The position numbers were made by a program, and so were the translations under genes. Source: Aneurinibacillus sp. (lineage in GTDB: Bacteria; Bacillota; UBA5301; DYFA01). From it: a stretch of 38,809 nt of DNA. The notes under the pieces were generated by a model, which saw only the letters and a program-made list of their open reading frames with translations, did no database searches and was not told the DNA's origin. Positions 7,882 through 15,624 of this stretch are shown here, piece by piece. Location: positions 1-38,809 of the forward strand of contig DYFA01000064.1 in the NCBI GenBank assembly GCA_020725425.1. The letters are read 5' to 3'. Each line of letters opens with the position of its first letter. The stretch's first letter is position 1.

Positions 7882-8409
7882 TCAGTACTCGATCCCCGCC
7901 CGGGCGGACCGGCCGTTCCGGTAGGGGTGTTTGATCTCCTGCATCACCGTGACCAGGTCCGCCGCCGCCACAAACTCCTCCGGCGCCTCCCGCCCGGTCA
8001 AGACCACGTCCACTCCGGCGGGCCGCTGCGCCAGGAGGTTCACCACCTCGTCCACTCCAACCAGACCGTGGGCGGCCGCCACGTTCACCTCATCCAGGAT
8101 GACCAGCCGGTAGGCCCCGCTCCGCAGCGCCTCGGCCGCCCGCTCGAGCCCCTTCCGGGCCAGCGCCCGGTCGGCTTCAGAAGGCCGGGCGAGCTCCACG
8201 AAAGCGGGCCGGCCAACTTGGACCACGTCGAACCCCGGCAGGAGCGCTGCGGCCCGCAACTCGCCCGTCGCCCGGCCCTTCAGGAACTGCACCAGGAAGA
8301 CGCGGCCCCCGTGGCCGATCACCCGCAGGGCCAGACCGAGGGCGGCCGTGGTCTTGCCTTTTCCGGGCCCGGTATACACGATCGCCAGCCCGTCTTCAGA
8401 CTTTCCCAA
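7882..8409 (-). CDS. cobO: Cob(I)yrinic acid a,c-diamide adenosyltransferase (CobO/BtuR family)
   Basis: A 175-residue cytoplasmic enzyme that transfers the adenosyl group of ATP to cob(I)alamin or its precursors, giving coenzyme B12. The P-loop GPGKGKTT (residues 14-21), the VILDEVN Walker B region and the C-terminal signature HPYRNG..ARAGIEY are all present, and length matches the family. The start is TTG at 8409, with only a weak GTGAG upstream; no better start exists before the P-loop. It stands alone, without other cobalamin genes or a visible B12 riboswitch. A SigH-like promoter lies just upstream (8435-8463). Confidence 0.93.
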   Translation of the reverse strand: MGKSEDGLAIVYTGPGKGKTTAALGLALRVIGHGGRVFLVQFLKGRATGELRAAALLPGFDVVQVGRPAFVELARPSEADRALARKGLERAAEALRSGAYRLVILDEVNVAAAHGLVGVDEVVNLLAQRPAGVDVVLTGREAPEEFVAAADLVTVMQEIKHPYRNGRSARAGIEY

Positions 8410-8434
8410 ATATTCTCACGTCCTGATGGCGCCC

Positions 8435-8463
8435 TTTTTCTACAACGCGCCAGAGTTTCCTGC
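8435..8463 (-). promoter_or_regulatory. SigH-like promoter upstream of cobO
   Basis: On the minus strand: GCAGGAAAC, 11 bases, GTAGAAAAA. This matches the known SigH pattern RnAGGAwWW-N11/12-RnnGAATww except for one base in each box. Predicted start is near 8428, leaving a leader of about 20 bases before the TTG at 8409. Confidence 0.4.
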
Positions 8464-8483
8464 CTTCTGAAAAGCGTTTTTTC

Positions 8484-9131
8484 TCAGCCGACCCCGCACA
8501 GCGGGAGCAGGTCGGCCATCCGGCCCAGCAGGTGGTCGGGCCGCTCCGCCCGAAGCGCCTGCGGGGGGAAAGTGCTCCAGGCCACCGCCGCTGTCCGGGT
8601 GCCCGCCCGCCGGCCCGCCTCGAGGTCCGCCGGGCTGTCCCCCACCATCAGGGTTTCGCCGGGCAAGAGGCCGAGCCGCTCGACCGCCATTTCGACCGGC
8701 TGCGGGTCCGGCTTGTGCCGCTCCGTGTCCTCCAGGGTCACGACTGCCTGGAAGAAGCGGGACAGATCAAAGAGGTCAAGCCCCCGTCTCACTCCCCAAT
8801 GACCCTTGGAGGAGACCACCGCCAGCCTGACCCCCGCTCCGGCAAGAGCCGCCAGCGTCTCCCGGACCCCCGGGAAAAGCCTGGCCAGCCGGTCGTGGTT
8901 CGCCAGGTTGAAGGTGCGGTAAACCGCCACCATCTCCTCCACTTTGGCCGGGTCTTGGTGATAGAGCGCCAGGTGCGCCGAGAGAGTGAGGCCGAGGTTG
9001 GCGAGAATCTCCCCCTCCCCGACTTCGCGCCCCAGGCACTGCCGGAAGGTGTGTTGATAGGAGCGGACGATCAGCTCGACCGTGTCGAGCAGCGTCCCGT
9101 CCAGGTCGAAGAGGACCCCGGCGTAGGTCAC
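8484..9131 (-). CDS. HAD-superfamily phosphatase, PpaX/Gph-like
   Basis: A 215-residue HAD hydrolase. Motif I FDLDGTLLDT (nucleophile Asp9, acid/base Asp11), motif II VVSSKG, motif III lysine in RHKPDPQP and motif IV VGDSPADLEAG are intact, with a small alpha-helical cap between motifs I and II. DTVELIVRSYQHTF after motif I resembles the pyrophosphatase PpaX; phosphoglycolate phosphatase is the alternative. PpaX hydrolyses pyrophosphate released by HPr-kinase action. I chose GTG at 9131, which gives PpaX length; an ATG at 9224 would add 31 glycine/proline-rich residues. Neither start has a convincing ribosome site. The gene leads a minus-strand run toward cobO. Confidence 0.85.
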   Translation of the reverse strand: MTYAGVLFDLDGTLLDTVELIVRSYQHTFRQCLGREVGEGEILANLGLTLSAHLALYHQDPAKVEEMVAVYRTFNLANHDRLARLFPGVRETLAALAGAGVRLAVVSSKGHWGVRRGLDLFDLSRFFQAVVTLEDTERHKPDPQPVEMAVERLGLLPGETLMVGDSPADLEAGRRAGTRTAAVAWSTFPPQALRAERPDHLLGRMADLLPLCGVG

Positions 9132-9233
9132 CGCGGGCCCTGGGCCAGTCGGGCCACCACCGCGCCCCGGAAGGGTGGGATCGCCCTCACGCCACCTCGT
9201 CGCGTTATGAGTCTGTGAGGACATTGTTCGTTG

Positions 9234-9263
9234 TTATTCTTGCGTTCCTCCAGGCATTCCTGC
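9234..9263 (-). promoter_or_regulatory. SigH-like promoter upstream of the PpaX-like gene
   Basis: On the minus strand: GCAGGAATG, 12 bases, CAAGAATAA, close to the SigH consensus. The -35 region lies within the inverted repeat AGGCA-GGAA-TGCCT, a possible operator. Predicted start near 9227 would make the ATG at 9224 almost leaderless, or give the GTG at 9131 a leader of about 95 bases. Confidence 0.4.
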
Positions 9264-9288
9264 CTTGAGGAGTGCTGCGGATCGAAGT

Positions 9289-11214
9289 ATGCAGGATACG
9301 TGGCTGGTAAACAGCCTGATAACCCGCCTGGCCGGCGGACAAGCTACCCATCGGAGGTGCGGATTCCTGGAGATCATCATCACCGAGCCTCTCCTGAGAG
9401 GCGCCGCCGCCTCCCGCCCGGTCCCGTTCTCGGCCCACGGCCCAGAGGCGTACGTGGCCTGGGAAGGACTGGAGGACCGCGAGGGGGCGCCGGGCCTCTT
9501 CCCGGTCTTCGTCTACCGCACCGGTCTTGCGGAAACGCTGCTTCTTCTGCGCCGGCGCACCTTTGGCGCCTGGGCCTGGTTCCGCCTGGCGCTCGAGGCA
9601 GAGGAACTGGCGCTCCTCTCGCCGCCCGCCGACCTGCTCGTGCCCGGTCACCTGGCGGAGCGCTGGAAGGAAGTGGGCGTCATCCCGTACCCTCACCAGT
9701 TAGAGACGGCCCGCCGGGTGATCAACGAGCTGTGCGGCCGGGCTATTCTGGCCGACGAGGTCGGCCTCGGCAAGACGATCGAAGCGGGGATCATCGTCAA
9801 GGAGTACCTGCTGCGCCGCCTCGCCAGCCGAATCCTCATCCTCGCGCCCGCCACCCTGTGCCGGCAATGGGCCTGGGAGCTCCGGGAAAAGTTCGACCTC
9901 TCTGCTGTCATCGCCCGGAGTGACTGGGACTGGGAGCGCAGCGAGATCGTCATCGCCTCGCTCGACCTGGCCAAGTCCGCCCGCCACCGGGAGCGGGTCC
10001 TGAGCCGCCCGTGGGATCTGGTCATCGTGGACGAGGCGCACAAGCTCAAGAACAACCGCAGCCAGAACTGGCAACTCGTGAGTGCGCTGCACTCCAAGTA
10101 CCTGCTCATGCTGACCGCCACGCCGGTCCAGAATGACCTCCGCGAACTGTACAACCTGATCAACCTCCTCCGCCCCGGGCAGCTCGGGACCTACCGGGAG
10201 TTCCGTCGCCGGTACGCCGCGGGCCCCCGCCAGCCCCGCAACGCCGACGAGCTCCGCGGGTTACTGCAACAGGTCATGATCCGGAACCGCCGGGGCGACG
10301 ACACCGTCCGCTTCACCCGGCGGATCATCCATTCGGTCCCGGTCCAGTTGACGCCGGCTGAGGAGGAGCTGTACCGGGCGATCACGTCCCGCCTGCGGGC
10401 CGCCGGCCGCCGGGCCAGGGAGGAAGGGCGACCCCTGCTCAACCTCCTCCCTCTGGTCACCCTCCAGCGGGAGGCCTGCTCCAGCTCGTTCGCCGTCATC
10501 CTGACCCTGGACCGGATGCGCCGCTCCACTCCGGACCCGATGATGGCCCGGGACTTGGCCGAGCTCCTCCAGCTGGCGCTGGCCGTCCCCTCCAACGCCA
10601 AGGGGGATGCGGTGGAAGCGATCCTGGCGGGGATCCGGGAGAAGGTCATCATCTTCACCGAGTACCGGGGCACGGCGACCTACCTCGCCCGGCGCCTGGC
10701 CGCCGCCGGCCGATCGGTGCTCGGTTTCGGCGGGCACCTCTCCGCCAGCCGGAAGGACTACGTCCGCTGTCTCTTCCAGCGCTCGGCTGACGTCCTGATC
10801 AGCACCGAGTCCGGCGGGGAGGGCTTGAACTTCCAGTTCTGCCACCACCTGATCAACTTCGACCTGCCCTGGAACCCCATGCGGATCGAGCAGCGCATCG
10901 GCCGGGTCCACCGGCTGGGGCAGACTGAGGACGTGCACATCTATAACCTGGCCACGCGCGGCACGATCGAGGAGCGCCTGGTCCGGCTCCTCTTCGAGAA
11001 GCTGAGTCTCTTCACGGAAGTGATGGGAGACCTGGTGGACCTGCTCGGGGAGGATCTGGCCGAGCGGGGCTTCCAGAGGCGGGTGATGGAGGCGGTCCTG
11101 ACCGCGGGCGACGACGCGGAAGAGGAGGCACACCTGGAAACCCTGGGCCGGGAGTTGACCGACCGCCTCGCCACCCGGGGTGAGCCTTCCCGCGCCTGGT
11201 GGGACGTCCTGTGA
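9289..11214 (+). CDS. SNF2/RapA-family helicase (YqhH-like)
   Basis: A superfamily-2 Swi2/Snf2 ATPase of about 641 residues. Helicase motifs run in order: DEVGLGKTIEAG (Walker A, about residues 155-166), DEAH (248-251), LTATPVQN, then in the second RecA lobe FTEYRGTATYLA, STESGGEGLNFQ and RIEQRIGRVHRLGQ. These proteins translocate on double-stranded DNA and remodel protein-DNA complexes; RapA recycles RNA polymerase. The N-terminal 130 residues are specific to this group. I prefer ATG at 9289; a TTG at 9265 is in frame but neither has a strong ribosome site. The stop overlaps the next gene (GTGA). Pairing with a YqhG-type protein matches B. subtilis yqhH-yqhG, whose role is unknown. Confidence 0.9.
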   Translation: MQDTWLVNSLITRLAGGQATHRRCGFLEIIITEPLLRGAAASRPVPFSAHGPEAYVAWEGLEDREGAPGLFPVFVYRTGLAETLLLLRRRTFGAWAWFRLALEAEELALLSPPADLLVPGHLAERWKEVGVIPYPHQLETARRVINELCGRAILADEVGLGKTIEAGIIVKEYLLRRLASRILILAPATLCRQWAWELREKFDLSAVIARSDWDWERSEIVIASLDLAKSARHRERVLSRPWDLVIVDEAHKLKNNRSQNWQLVSALHSKYLLMLTATPVQNDLRELYNLINLLRPGQLGTYREFRRRYAAGPRQPRNADELRGLLQQVMIRNRRGDDTVRFTRRIIHSVPVQLTPAEEELYRAITSRLRAAGRRAREEGRPLLNLLPLVTLQREACSSSFAVILTLDRMRRSTPDPMMARDLAELLQLALAVPSNAKGDAVEAILAGIREKVIIFTEYRGTATYLARRLAAAGRSVLGFGGHLSASRKDYVRCLFQRSADVLISTESGGEGLNFQFCHHLINFDLPWNPMRIEQRIGRVHRLGQTEDVHIYNLATRGTIEERLVRLLFEKLSLFTEVMGDLVDLLGEDLAERGFQRRVMEAVLTAGDDAEEEAHLETLGRELTDRLATRGEPSRAWWDVL

Positions 11215-12266
11215 CCGTCGGGAACGGTTCAGGCCCGGCCAGGGTCCGCCGCCCGGTCGAGTCGCTGCTCTCCGCCGCCGGGGTGCCGTTCGCCTGGAAT
11301 GGGGACTGCTTGCACGCCGACCTTTCCGCCCAAGCGATGACCGCCCTCGAGGGGCGGTGGGCTCCCGGCGGATCCCTCCTCCTGGTCTTCGATCCGGAGG
11401 CCGCCGCGGCGCATCCCGAAGCCGATCTGGTGGCGCCGGGCTCCTTCCGGCTGGAGCGGTTCCTCGCCTGGATCCGGCGCGAGGTCCAGGTGAGCCGGGC
11501 CTACCTCCCGCCCCTGCCGCCGGAGGCGGGACAGGCTCTCCTTCCCCACGTCCTCGCCGCGGCGAGCCGGGACCTCCCGCTGGCCAGTTACTATGTCCTG
11601 GACCGGGCGCAAGTCTGGGAACCTCACCTGGTGGTGGCCTTCCTGGCCGCCCGCATCGGGGTGGAGCGCCACGAGACCCTTCACGTTCCGGGGATCAATC
11701 TAGTGACCGGCGCCCTCTCCACCGACCTGCGGCCCTGGCTCCCGGAGGAGGAGGGGGCGCCGTGCGGCCCGACGGCCCGCCGCCGCCTCCCTTACCGGAG
11801 GGCGTACGACGCCCTGCTGGCGTCGGTGGCGCGCCAGGTCCGGGCTGAAGACCCGGCGTGGGCGGCGGCGGCGCTCCGCCGCTACCAGGAGGAGGAGGAG
11901 CGGCTCTTGGCCTACTACGCCGACCTGGCCCGGGAGAACCGCGCTTCCCAGGAGACTCTGGCTCAGTTGGAAGCCAACCGGCAGCGCCGGCTGCGCGAGC
12001 AAAGAGACCGGTTCCGCCCGAGGGTGCTCATCCGGCCGGCGGCCGTCGCCCTCCTGCACGTCCCGGTCCTGAACTACTCCGTGCTCTTCTGCGATGGGCT
12101 TCGGGAGCGCCGGCGCACCTTTACGTACGACTCCCTCCTGGGCGGCTTCCGCCCGCCCTCAGCGCCGCCAGCGCCGCCCGCCGGTCCGCTGCGCCGAAGA
12201 CCGCCGAACCCGCCACCAGGATCTGTGCCCCCGCCTCCACCAGCCGGCTGGCGTTGGCCGCGGTGA
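11211..12266 (+). CDS. YqhG-family protein, partner of the SNF2 helicase
   Basis: A 351-residue frame that I assign to the YqhG family by its fixed position after a YqhH-type helicase, size and composition. The start is GTG at 11211, overlapping the helicase stop by four bases (GTGA), with GGTGGGA upstream. The central part (about residues 190-280) is rich in charged helices and could form a coiled coil. From about residue 315 the sequence becomes almost only Pro, Arg, Gly and Ala, because the frame runs antisense through the last 146 bases of rpe. That tail is probably not a folded domain. No catalytic motif is visible; function unknown. Confidence 0.75.
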   Translation: MTVGNGSGPARVRRPVESLLSAAGVPFAWNGDCLHADLSAQAMTALEGRWAPGGSLLLVFDPEAAAAHPEADLVAPGSFRLERFLAWIRREVQVSRAYLPPLPPEAGQALLPHVLAAASRDLPLASYYVLDRAQVWEPHLVVAFLAARIGVERHETLHVPGINLVTGALSTDLRPWLPEEEGAPCGPTARRRLPYRRAYDALLASVARQVRAEDPAWAAAALRRYQEEEERLLAYYADLARENRASQETLAQLEANRQRRLREQRDRFRPRVLIRPAAVALLHVPVLNYSVLFCDGLRERRRTFTYDSLLGGFRPPSAPPAPPAGPLRRRPPNPPPGSVPPPPPAGWRWPR

Positions 12267-12801
12267 CTCCCCCGTCCACCTCGATCAGAGGCGGCTGGCG
12301 CAGCCGCCCGCTCAGGCGGCGCGCCCGCCGGATCTTCGGCAGGACCGCCTCGACCAGGCGCTGACCCCCGAAGCCTGGGTTGACCGTCATGACGAGGACC
12401 AGGTCGGCGGCTTCCCATACATAGCGGATCGTCTCCAGCGGAGTGGCCGGGTTGAGCGCCACCCCCGCCTTGACGCCCAGGGCCCGGATGTGCTCCAGCG
12501 TCCGGTGAAGGTGGGGGCAGGCTTCGACGTGAACTGTCAGGAAGGCCGCGCCGGCTGCGGCGAACTCCTCGAGATAACGGTCGGGTTCGCTGATCATGAG
12601 GTGGACGTCCAGGGGCAGCGGCGTCACCCGGTGCAAAGCCCCCACCACCCCCGGGCCGACCGTCAGGTTCGGCACGAAGTGCCCGTCCATCACGTCCACG
12701 TGCAGCAGGTCGGCCTCCCCGACCGCCGCCACTTCCTCCCCCAGGCGGGCGAAATCCGCCGAGAGGATCGAAGGGGCGACCCACGGGAACGGTCTGGTCA
12801 T
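12121..12801 (-). CDS. rpe: Ribulose-phosphate 3-epimerase
   Basis: A 226-residue TIM-barrel enzyme that interconverts ribulose-5-phosphate and xylulose-5-phosphate in the pentose-phosphate pathway. Metal-binding and catalytic residues are in place: H34 and D36 in LLHVDVMDGHFVPNLT, H67 in LDVHLMI, and D176 in IEVDGGV; the MTVNPGFGGQ loop is also typical. ATG at 12801 follows GGTGGGGGAGG. It is the last gene of the stp-ftsW-pbp-pknB-rsgA-rpe run, as in B. subtilis. The C-terminus is about eight residues longer than usual, and the stop codon lies inside the convergent YqhG-family gene. Confidence 0.96.
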   Translation of the reverse strand: MTRPFPWVAPSILSADFARLGEEVAAVGEADLLHVDVMDGHFVPNLTVGPGVVGALHRVTPLPLDVHLMISEPDRYLEEFAAAGAAFLTVHVEACPHLHRTLEHIRALGVKAGVALNPATPLETIRYVWEAADLVLVMTVNPGFGGQRLVEAVLPKIRRARRLSGRLRQPPLIEVDGGVTAANASRLVEAGAQILVAGSAVFGAADRRAALAALRAGGSRPGGSRT

Positions 12802-12832
12802 GCTCCTCCCCCACCTTCGCGGGAGCCGGTCC

Positions 12833-13717
12833 CTACCAGGGACGCCGCTCCCGGGCTTCGCGCAACAGGACGAGATAGCGCTGGTAGCGCTCTTCTGGGA
12901 GCTGGCCCGCTTCAACCGCCTGTTTTACTGCGCAATCCGGCTCCTGGTCGTGCAGGCAGCCGCGGAACCGGCAGCCGCGGCCGAGCCGGGCGTACTCGGG
13001 GTAAAGCTGCGCCAGCTCCTCGGGTCGGAGGGCCTCGTCCTCCAGGACGGAAAAACCCGGCGTATCGGCGAGCAGACCGCCGCCCGGCAGGAGCAACAGC
13101 TCGGCGTGACGGGTGGTGTGACGTCCCTGCCGCAGCCTCCGGCTGACCTCGCCGGTCCTCGCCTGCCGCCCGGGGATCAGCCGGTTGGAGAGGGCGGTCT
13201 TCCCGACCCCCGACCGGCCAGCCAGGACCGAGATCTTCCCGCGGAGCAGGCCCGCCAGCTCATCCAGGCTCGCTCCAGTCAGAGCCGAGACGGCCACCGC
13301 GGCGAAGCCCTCCTTTCGGTAAGGACGGAGGAGCCGCTCCGCCTCCGCCGGTTCCACCAGGTCGATCTTGTTGAGACAGACCACGGCCTCCACGGCGAGG
13401 CGCCCGGCCAGACAGAGCAGCCGGTCCAGCTGGAGCAGATCCGGCGCGGGAGAAGCGGCGGCGATCACCGCCACCAACTGGTCCACGTTGGCCACGGGAG
13501 GGCGCACCAGCGCCACCCGCCGCGGGTGCACCGCCTCGATGACCCCTTCTGTCCCGGCGGCGGGAGGCTCGTACTCCACCCGCTCCCCGACCAGGATTCG
13601 CTCGACCACGCGCTTCAGGCGGCCGCGAACCCGGCATGGGACGGGGTCCCCTGACAGCGCAGCCGGGAGCACGTAGTAGAACCCGCCGTAGGCCCGGACC
13701 ACCACACCCTCGCTCAA
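12833..13717 (-). CDS. rsgA: Small ribosomal subunit biogenesis GTPase RsgA
   Basis: A 294-residue circularly permuted GTPase that helps mature the 30S subunit. An N-terminal OB fold (about residues 1-70) is followed by GTPase motifs in permuted order: G4 LNKIDL, G1 AGRSGVGKTAL, G3 DTPGF. The C-terminal zinc site CRFRGCLHDQEPDC is complete, and RQGRHTTRHAELL is the family switch region. The start is TTG at 13717, matching the N-terminus of B. subtilis RsgA; the ribosome site is poor. It follows pknB by 16 bases, as in B. subtilis, where RsgA is itself a PrkC substrate. Confidence 0.95.
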   Translation of the reverse strand: MSEGVVVRAYGGFYYVLPAALSGDPVPCRVRGRLKRVVERILVGERVEYEPPAAGTEGVIEAVHPRRVALVRPPVANVDQLVAVIAAASPAPDLLQLDRLLCLAGRLAVEAVVCLNKIDLVEPAEAERLLRPYRKEGFAAVAVSALTGASLDELAGLLRGKISVLAGRSGVGKTALSNRLIPGRQARTGEVSRRLRQGRHTTRHAELLLLPGGGLLADTPGFSVLEDEALRPEELAQLYPEYARLGRGCRFRGCLHDQEPDCAVKQAVEAGQLPEERYQRYLVLLREARERRPW

Positions 13718-13733
13718 CCCGGCGACCAGCCCC

Positions 13734-15614
13734 CTATTCGACCGTCTCCTCTTTCAGCAGCGTGCCGTCGAGGTAGACCCGGACGCGAATCCGTGTGCCC
13801 ACCCCCTGCACGTCCCGCACGATGCGGTCACCCGGCGCATGGACCCGGCGATAGACCTCTCGCGACCCCTGGGCGTCGATCACCACGATGCTGACCACCT
13901 GCTCGGCGGGGCCCGCCGGCACCGACAGGCTGACCGTGGCTTGCTTCAGGCGTCCCGCCCCCGGCGCCAGCCCCTCCCCGATGGTCCGGCTCACCACCAG
14001 GTCCACCGGGTCTCCGGGGTTGGCTGCCGTATCCGGCGGAGGGTTCTGGTCCAGCACGGTCCCCGGCCGGAAGGCGTTGGCGGGGCGCACCTCCTCGATC
14101 ACCCGACCCACCAAGAGGCCTGCCGCGGTGATCTGGGCCACCGCCTCGTCGTACCCCATCCCGATCAGGTTCGGCACCACCACCGCGTTGACGGAAGGAC
14201 CCCGGCTGACGGTGACGTTGACCTGCATCCCCTTCTCCAGCCGGGCGAAAGGCGGCGGGTCCTGGGCCATGATGAGACCGGGGGCGATTTCCGCCGAGAA
14301 GCCCTCGCCCGTCTCCCCGAGCTTCAGACCGGCCTGGGAGAGCGTAACGTCCGCCTGGCGCAGGTCCTGGCCGGTCAGGTCCGGCACGACAACCAGTTCC
14401 GGCCCGCGGCTGACGGTCACCCGCACCGACCGGTTGACCTTGATGAACCGGGTCGGGCGCGGGTCCTGGCTGATCACGTGGTCGACCGGGATCCGTTCAT
14501 GGTACGCCCGGCCGGCGATCTCCAGGGTCAACTGCCTGGCGGCCAGGATGCGCCGGGCCTCCTCCAGCGGCCGTCCCGTCACGTCCGGGACGCGCACCTC
14601 GGGGACGTAGAACCAGGCACGGAAGAACGGCCAGAAAACGCCGGCCGCCAGGGCCAGGGCGACCGCGGCCAGAGCCGCCCAGGCGCCCCACCCGGCCTTT
14701 CGGCGGCGGGAGCGAGCCGCCCGTCGGGCGTACTGCCACTCCCCCGCCGGCAGGACCTGCGTGGCCTCGGCCTCGCTCTCCGGGCCGTCCGCCCCGGCCG
14801 TCCAGAGATAGCGGCGGAGGTCGCCGGCCATCTGGGCGGCGTCCTGGTACCGTTCCAGCAAATCCTTGGCCAGGGCCCGCTCGACGATGCGCACCAGGGC
14901 GGGCGGACAGTCGGGACGCCGCTCCCCGAGCCGCGGCGGGGGGTCGTTGATCTGTTTCAGCGCCACGGCGATGGGGGAGTCCCCGGTGAACGGGACCTCC
15001 CCGGTCAGCATCTCGTAGAGCACCACCCCCAGCGAGTAGAGGTCGGACCGGGGGCCGATGTTGCTGCCCTTGGCCTGTTCGGGAGAGAAGTAGTGGACCG
15101 ATCCGATGATGATCCCGGTCTGCGTCAGGGTGGAAGTCGACGCGGCCCGGGCGATGCCGAAGTCGGTGACCTTGACCCGATCGTCCGGGGTGATGAGGAT
15201 GTTGTGCGGCTTGATGTCCCGATGGATCAAGCCCCGCTCGTGGGCGTGCTGGAGCCCCTCGCAGATTTGAAGGGCGTAGCGCGCCGCCCGCACCGGGGAG
15301 AGCCGTCCCTCCTCCTGGATCACCCGGCGCAGGCTCCGGCCGTGCACGTACTCCATCACGATGAAGTGGACGCCCTCCACCTCGCCGACATCGTAGATGT
15401 TGACGATGTTGGGATGGGAGAGGCTCGCCGCCGCCTGGGCCTCCCGCCGGAAGCGCTCCACGAACTGCTCGTCGGAGGCGTACTGTTCCCGCAGGACCTT
15501 GATCGCCACCTCGCGGTGGAGCAACTTGTCCAGGCCCCGGTAAACGAGAGCCATCCCGCCCTCGCCGAGCTTGTCGACGATCTCATACCGGCTGGTCAGA
15601 GATTTTCCGACCAC
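13734..15614 (-). CDS. pknB: PASTA-domain Ser/Thr protein kinase (PrkC/PknB/Stk)
   Basis: A 626-residue membrane kinase. The cytoplasmic kinase domain (about 10-270) has the glycine loop LGEGGMALV, Lys39, HRDIKPHN with catalytic Asp133, and DFG at 151-153, followed by the activation loop with several Ser/Thr. A basic juxtamembrane stretch precedes one transmembrane helix (about 309-332). Three extracellular PASTA repeats follow (about 338-545), then a C-terminal domain of about 80 residues. PASTA repeats bind muropeptides or lipid II, so the kinase should report on cell-wall state and spore-germination signals. I chose GTG at 15614, with GAGGTGG five bases upstream. It is next to its likely antagonist phosphatase and cell-wall synthases. 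Confidence 0.95.
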   Translation of the reverse strand: MVGKSLTSRYEIVDKLGEGGMALVYRGLDKLLHREVAIKVLREQYASDEQFVERFRREAQAAASLSHPNIVNIYDVGEVEGVHFIVMEYVHGRSLRRVIQEEGRLSPVRAARYALQICEGLQHAHERGLIHRDIKPHNILITPDDRVKVTDFGIARAASTSTLTQTGIIIGSVHYFSPEQAKGSNIGPRSDLYSLGVVLYEMLTGEVPFTGDSPIAVALKQINDPPPRLGERRPDCPPALVRIVERALAKDLLERYQDAAQMAGDLRRYLWTAGADGPESEAEATQVLPAGEWQYARRAARSRRRKAGWGAWAALAAVALALAAGVFWPFFRAWFYVPEVRVPDVTGRPLEEARRILAARQLTLEIAGRAYHERIPVDHVISQDPRPTRFIKVNRSVRVTVSRGPELVVVPDLTGQDLRQADVTLSQAGLKLGETGEGFSAEIAPGLIMAQDPPPFARLEKGMQVNVTVSRGPSVNAVVVPNLIGMGYDEAVAQITAAGLLVGRVIEEVRPANAFRPGTVLDQNPPPDTAANPGDPVDLVVSRTIGEGLAPGAGRLKQATVSLSVPAGPAEQVVSIVVIDAQGSREVYRRVHAPGDRIVRDVQGVGTRIRVRVYLDGTLLKEETVE

Positions 15615-15624
15615 CTGCACCACC

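Noticed and set aside
8410-8483. Cobalamin riboswitch before cobO
   Set aside because: The gap is only 74 bases, far shorter than a B12 riboswitch, and no B12-box-like sequence is visible.
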